NCBI GenBank assembly: GCA_900556575.1
Contig: USPO01000062.1
Span: forward strand, 1-7,831
Origin: an uncultured Eubacteriales bacterium
Lineage (GTDB): Bacteria; Bacillota; Clostridia; UBA1381
Direction: 5' to 3'
DNA length: 7,831 nucleotides
In this document: positions 6,308-7,831 of the stretch, in pieces
Layout: the number at the start of each line of letters is the position of its first letter
How positions within the stretch are numbered: the first letter of the stretch is position 1
Position numbers and translations under genes: made by a program
The notes under the pieces: generated by a model
Told to the model about the DNA's origin: nothing
Seen by the model: only the letters and a program-made list of their open reading frames with translations
Database searches by the model: none

Positions 6308-6350
6308 GAGGCTGTTACAAAACTCTTTGAGTGTTGTGACAGCCTCTTTT
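6308..6350 (+). terminator. Rho-independent terminator of the hydrolase gene (hairpin repeat, copy 2)
   Basis: GAGGCTGT (6308-6315) pairs with ACAGCCTC (6339-6346), and the pairing continues inward through TA/TG and CAAAACTC/GAGTGTTG (one A/G mismatch) to a TTT loop. This makes about 18 bp, followed by TTTT. It begins 5 nt after the stop codon and is an inverted-orientation relative of the hairpin at 4393. Confidence 0.9.
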
Positions 6351-6378
6351 GCTGTTTTGCATTGCTTACATTTTACGA

Positions 6379-6407
6379 TTAACGGCTAAACGGTGTTTTG
6401 TTAAAAT
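6379..6407 (+). promoter_or_regulatory. Weak candidate promoter for a small RNA
   Basis: TTAACG (6379-6384, 4 of 6 to consensus), 17-nt spacer, TAAAAT (6402-6407) preceded by TGT (extended -10). Transcription from about 6414 would end at the T-tract at 6582-6589, giving an RNA of about 175 nt. In such A/T-rich DNA a chance match is quite possible. Confidence 0.3.
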
Positions 6408-6424
6408 ATACGGACAAATTTTAA
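6401..6424. repeat. AT-rich inverted repeat
   Basis: TTAAAAT (6401-6407) and ATTTTAA (6418-6424) form a 7-bp perfect inverted repeat with a 10-nt loop. It overlaps the weak candidate -10. No T-tract or GC stem is present. Confidence 0.4.
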
Positions 6425-6433
6425 CTTATTGCT

Positions 6434-6468
6434 ATTAACATAATTTTTTGCGGATTTTAGATGTTAAT
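6434..6468. repeat. AT-rich inverted repeat
   Basis: ATTAACAT (6434-6441) and ATGTTAAT (6461-6468) form an 8-bp perfect inverted repeat around a 19-nt centre. Role unknown; it could be an extra stem of a transcript crossing this spacer. Confidence 0.4.
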
Positions 6469-6475
6469 AAAAAAT

Positions 6476-6589
6476 GCTGCTGCTTTTTAATCCATCTATC
6501 CAATCCATCATAATTAGTTTCAAAATTAAACTTCTGTAATATAATAGATAGATGGATGGATTTAGCAAGCAGCTCAGTCTCTTTTTTTT
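6476..6589 (+). terminator. Large bulged hairpin followed by eight T
   Basis: GCTGCT (6476-6481) pairs with AGCAGC (6568-6573). Pairing continues inward through GCT and AATCC/GGATT to ATCTATC/GATAGAT, with small bulges caused by slipped ATCC/GATG microrepeats. The loop is about 45 nt and A/T-rich. A T-tract (6582-6589) follows 8 nt after the stem. It is 130 nt beyond the main terminator of the hydrolase gene, so it may be a back-up terminator or the 3' end of a separate small RNA. Confidence 0.5.
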
Positions 6590-6649
6590 CTCGGTATTAT
6601 TATACTCAGTATTACTCTTCTCAGTATTATTCTATTAGTATGATTAGGT
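6590..6649. repeat. Degenerate 15-bp tandem repeat, about four copies
   Basis: Units start at 6590, 6605, 6620 and 6635. The first three share CTC-R-GTATTA followed by a variable end; the fourth (TTAGTATGATTAGGT) is diverged. The period is 15. No open frame or RNA family was recognised over it. Confidence 0.6.
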
Positions 6650-6668
6650 TCTAATTTTGATACCTCTT

Positions 6669-6737
6669 GAAGTTGAATGTGGGGACGTCTAGAAGTTAAA
6701 ACTATGGACGCCTAGAAGTTGAATGTGGGGACGTCAA
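6669..6737. repeat. 23-bp tandem repeat, three copies
   Basis: Units at 6669-6691, 6692-6714 and 6715-6737. Units 1 and 3 are identical over the first 21 bases (GAAGTTGAATG then TGGGGACGTC); unit 2 differs from unit 1 at six positions. Units 1 and 3 each carry GACGTC and unit 2 GACGCC. There are no spacers between units, so it is not a CRISPR array. It could be iterated protein binding sites or a dispersed intergenic repeat. Confidence 0.8.
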
Positions 6738-6812
6738 AATCTTTCGGATTCCTTACGGCACTTGAATTTTGCATGGGTATTAAAGCTGATTGTAAATAAA
6801 TTCATGGAATTA

Positions 6813-6850
6813 TGCCGCCGATTGTGATTTGAGATTTTTTAACGGCGGTA
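6813..6850. repeat. GC-rich inverted repeat upstream of lrgA
   Basis: CCGCCG (6815-6820) pairs with CGGCGG (6843-6848), extended by one G-T and one T-A pair, around a 22-nt loop containing TTTTTT. The T-run lies inside the loop, so it is not a normal terminator. It sits about 57 bp before the lrgA -35. Confidence 0.45.
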
Positions 6851-6906
6851 CGTTCTTTATATTTTTGCGTTTTACGTTTGAATTTTACATTTGTACAAAC
6901 TATACA

Positions 6907-6935
6907 TTGACAATTCAAGGGTATAGTGATATAAT
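6907..6935 (+). promoter_or_regulatory. lrgAB promoter (perfect consensus)
   Basis: TTGACA (6907-6912), 17-nt spacer, TATAAT (6930-6935), with TGA just before the -10 (extended -10). The predicted start near 6942 gives a 33-nt leader. A promoter this strong usually needs repression, which fits the palindrome over its -10 and start. Confidence 0.92.
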
Positions 6936-6949
6936 TGGTAGTACCAATT
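6933..6949. promoter_or_regulatory. Palindromic operator candidate over the lrgA -10 and start site
   Basis: AATTGGTA, G, TACCAATT: a perfect 17-bp palindrome (odd centre at 6941) overlapping the last three bases of the -10 and the predicted transcription start. The position is that of a classical repressor site. The TGGTA-N-TACCA core is loosely like HutC-type GntR operators, but the regulator is not in the window and the assignment is inference. Confidence 0.65.
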
Positions 6950-6974
6950 CAAAACAAATGGAGATGTATTTTTA

Positions 6975-7424
6975 ATGAAGTATATTAAGCAATTTGGGCT
7001 GATACTTTTCATAACATTTTTGGGAGAGGTCTTAAACAGCCTTATTCCTTTGAGTATTCCGGCTAGTGTGTACGGAATGATTTTATTGTATGCAGCTTTG
7101 ATGACAAAGGTTATCAAGATTGAATCTGTTAAAGAAACGGCGGTATTTCTTGTGGAAATTATGCCGGTGATGTTTATTCCGGCGGGTGCCGGACTTTTGG
7201 AATCCTACAATGTACTTGCTCCCGTAATAGTTCCGGTATCTGTGATAACAGCGGTATCCACGGTTGTTGTAATGGCGGCAACGGGAATTATAACACAAGC
7301 GGTCATAAGGCATGACAACAGAAAAAAAGAATCCGCAAAATCAGCGGTTTCTGCGGCGAAAATTATAGCACCGTCGACTGTGAAAAATGACGATAAGAAA
7401 AAGGAGGCTGCGAAAAATGAATGA
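6975..7424 (+). CDS. lrgA: LrgA/CidA family holin-like membrane protein with extended C-terminal tail
   Basis: LrgA/CidA proteins are small multi-spanning membrane proteins that, with LrgB, influence murein hydrolase activity and autolysis; in some Firmicutes LrgAB-type pairs act in pyruvate transport. The sequence shows four hydrophobic stretches (about 7-25, 29-47, 57-75, 80-110). Family blocks are IPASVYGMILL (28-38) and VMFIPAGAGLL (65-75). Residues 113-149 form a Lys/Ala/Glu-rich hydrophilic tail with KKESAKSA and KKKEAAKNE, not a recognised part of the family core. The start ATG has GGAGA (6960-6964) 10 nt upstream, a weak site behind a very strong promoter. The stop overlaps the lrgB start by 8 bp, so the two are coupled. 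Whether it is LrgA-like or CidA-like cannot be decided here. Confidence 0.9.
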   Translation: MKYIKQFGLILFITFLGEVLNSLIPLSIPASVYGMILLYAALMTKVIKIESVKETAVFLVEIMPVMFIPAGAGLLESYNVLAPVIVPVSVITAVSTVVVMAATGIITQAVIRHDNRKKESAKSAVSAAKIIAPSTVKNDDKKKEAAKNE

Positions 7425-7831
7425 TATGTTGTGCAGTTCTGTATTTTTGGGTGTAACTTTAAGTCTTGCGGCTTATTTTGTGGGAATGGTTATAAAGAAG
7501 AAGTTTAAGCTTGCGATATTTAATCCGCTTTTGATAGCGATTGTGATAACAATAGCGGTTCTTGTATTCTGTAAGATAGATTATTCAAGCTATAACGAGG
7601 GCGCTAAGTATTTGAGTTACCTGTTGACTCCGGCAACGGTTTGCCTTGCCGTTCCGCTCTATGAGCAGACGGAACTTTTGAAAAAGCACGCAAAGGCTAT
7701 TGCGGCAGGAATAATAAGCGGTGTTTTAACAAGTCTTATATGTGTGTTTGCGATGGCACTTCTCTTTAATTTGAGTCATGAGCATTATGTAACACTTCTG
7801 CCAAAATCAATTACAACAGCAATTGGAATGG
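7417..7831 (+). CDS. lrgB: LrgB family membrane protein, N-terminal part (cut by window edge)
   Basis: The partner of LrgA, a polytopic membrane protein of about 230 aa; 138 residues are visible and the frame is open to the window end. It begins MNDMLCSSVFLGVTLSLAAY. Family signatures are NPLLIAIVITI (36-46), LLTPATVCLAVPLYEQ (69-84) followed by KKHAKAIAAGI, and LPKSITTAIGM (128-138), one of the best conserved blocks. Hydrophobic segments lie near 6-25, 33-52, 67-82 and 95-117. The ATG at 7417 has GGAGG (7403-7407) 9 nt upstream, inside the lrgA coding sequence; an ATG three codons later is an alternative. The overlap with lrgA shows one operon from the promoter at 6907. Confidence 0.93.
   Translation, partial: MNDMLCSSVFLGVTLSLAAYFVGMVIKKKFKLAIFNPLLIAIVITIAVLVFCKIDYSSYNEGAKYLSYLLTPATVCLAVPLYEQTELLKKHAKAIAAGIISGVLTSLICVFAMALLFNLSHEHYVTLLPKSITTAIGM

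Larger units (their letters stand above)
6303..6974. other. Repeat-rich non-coding spacer between the hydrolase gene and lrgA
   Basis: The 672 bases hold no credible gene on either strand; open stretches are short and lack ribosome sites. The contents, in order, are: a terminator, two AT-rich inverted repeats, a large hairpin with a T-tract, a 15-bp and a 23-bp tandem repeat, a GC inverted repeat, and the lrgA promoter with an operator-like palindrome. Confidence 0.8.

Noticed and set aside
6476..6589. T-box or other amino-acid leader
   Set aside because: No T-box sequence, no specifier loop pattern, and the downstream gene is lrgA with its own perfect promoter more than 300 bp away.
6590..6737. 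CRISPR array
   Set aside because: Repeats are directly adjacent with no unique spacers, and no cas gene is nearby.
6712..6774. Minus-strand 20-codon frame (beginning MQNSSAVRNPKDFD) ending in the 23-bp repeats
   Set aside because: No ribosome site or promoter, very short, and its C-terminus is made of the tandem repeat, so it is better explained as repeat sequence.

Overview
The window reads as a piece of chromosome from a low-GC Gram-positive bacterium of the Clostridia type, probably gut-associated. The evidence is strong GGAGG ribosome binding sites, A/T-rich intergenic DNA, sigma-A-like promoters with TG-extended -10 boxes, rho-independent terminators, a Firmicutes lipoprotein, and the Gram-positive murT-gatD pair. 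The species cannot be named from the sequence alone.

Layout. (1) At the left edge, on the minus strand, are the first 53 codons of luxS with a clear promoter. (2) A 332-bp divergent spacer carries a 48-bp near-perfect AT-rich palindrome between the luxS promoter and a rightward promoter. (3) The rightward unit (492-1956) is conspicuously A/T-rich. It encodes an unrecognised membrane-anchored protein, a decayed reading frame that may be a paralogue of that protein's C-terminus, and a lipoprotein with a SurA/PrsA-like N-terminal domain, and it ends at a strong terminator. (4) murT-gatD (2110-4172), with its own promoter and a 4-bp overlap, encodes the enzyme that amidates the D-Glu of lipid II. 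(5) A near-consensus promoter (4231-4259) points at a 123-nt rod-shaped inverted repeat and a second hairpin, forming either a structured leader or a separate small RNA. (6) Next comes a 610-aa membrane-anchored protein with Ig-like repeats and a glucosaminidase domain, a probable cell-wall hydrolase. (7) A 672-bp non-coding stretch (6303-6974) holds a terminator, several inverted repeats, a large hairpin with a T-tract, and two unrelated tandem repeats (15 bp and 23 bp). (8) lrgA-lrgB follow, driven by a perfect TTGACA-17-TATAAT promoter overlapped by a 17-bp palindromic operator candidate. lrgB is cut by the window end.

The recognisable genes share a cell-envelope theme: lipid II amidation (MurT/GatD), wall hydrolysis (the Ig-like glucosaminidase), holin-like control of hydrolysis or metabolite export (LrgAB), and a surface lipoprotein. 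LuxS belongs to the activated methyl cycle and AI-2 synthesis. Each unit has its own promoter, so they are neighbours and not one operon. The strongest candidates for something undescribed are the structured RNA region at 4231-4440, the inverted hairpin repeat pair flanking the hydrolase gene, the luxS-side palindrome with the orphan AT-rich genes, and the repeat-packed spacer upstream of lrgA.
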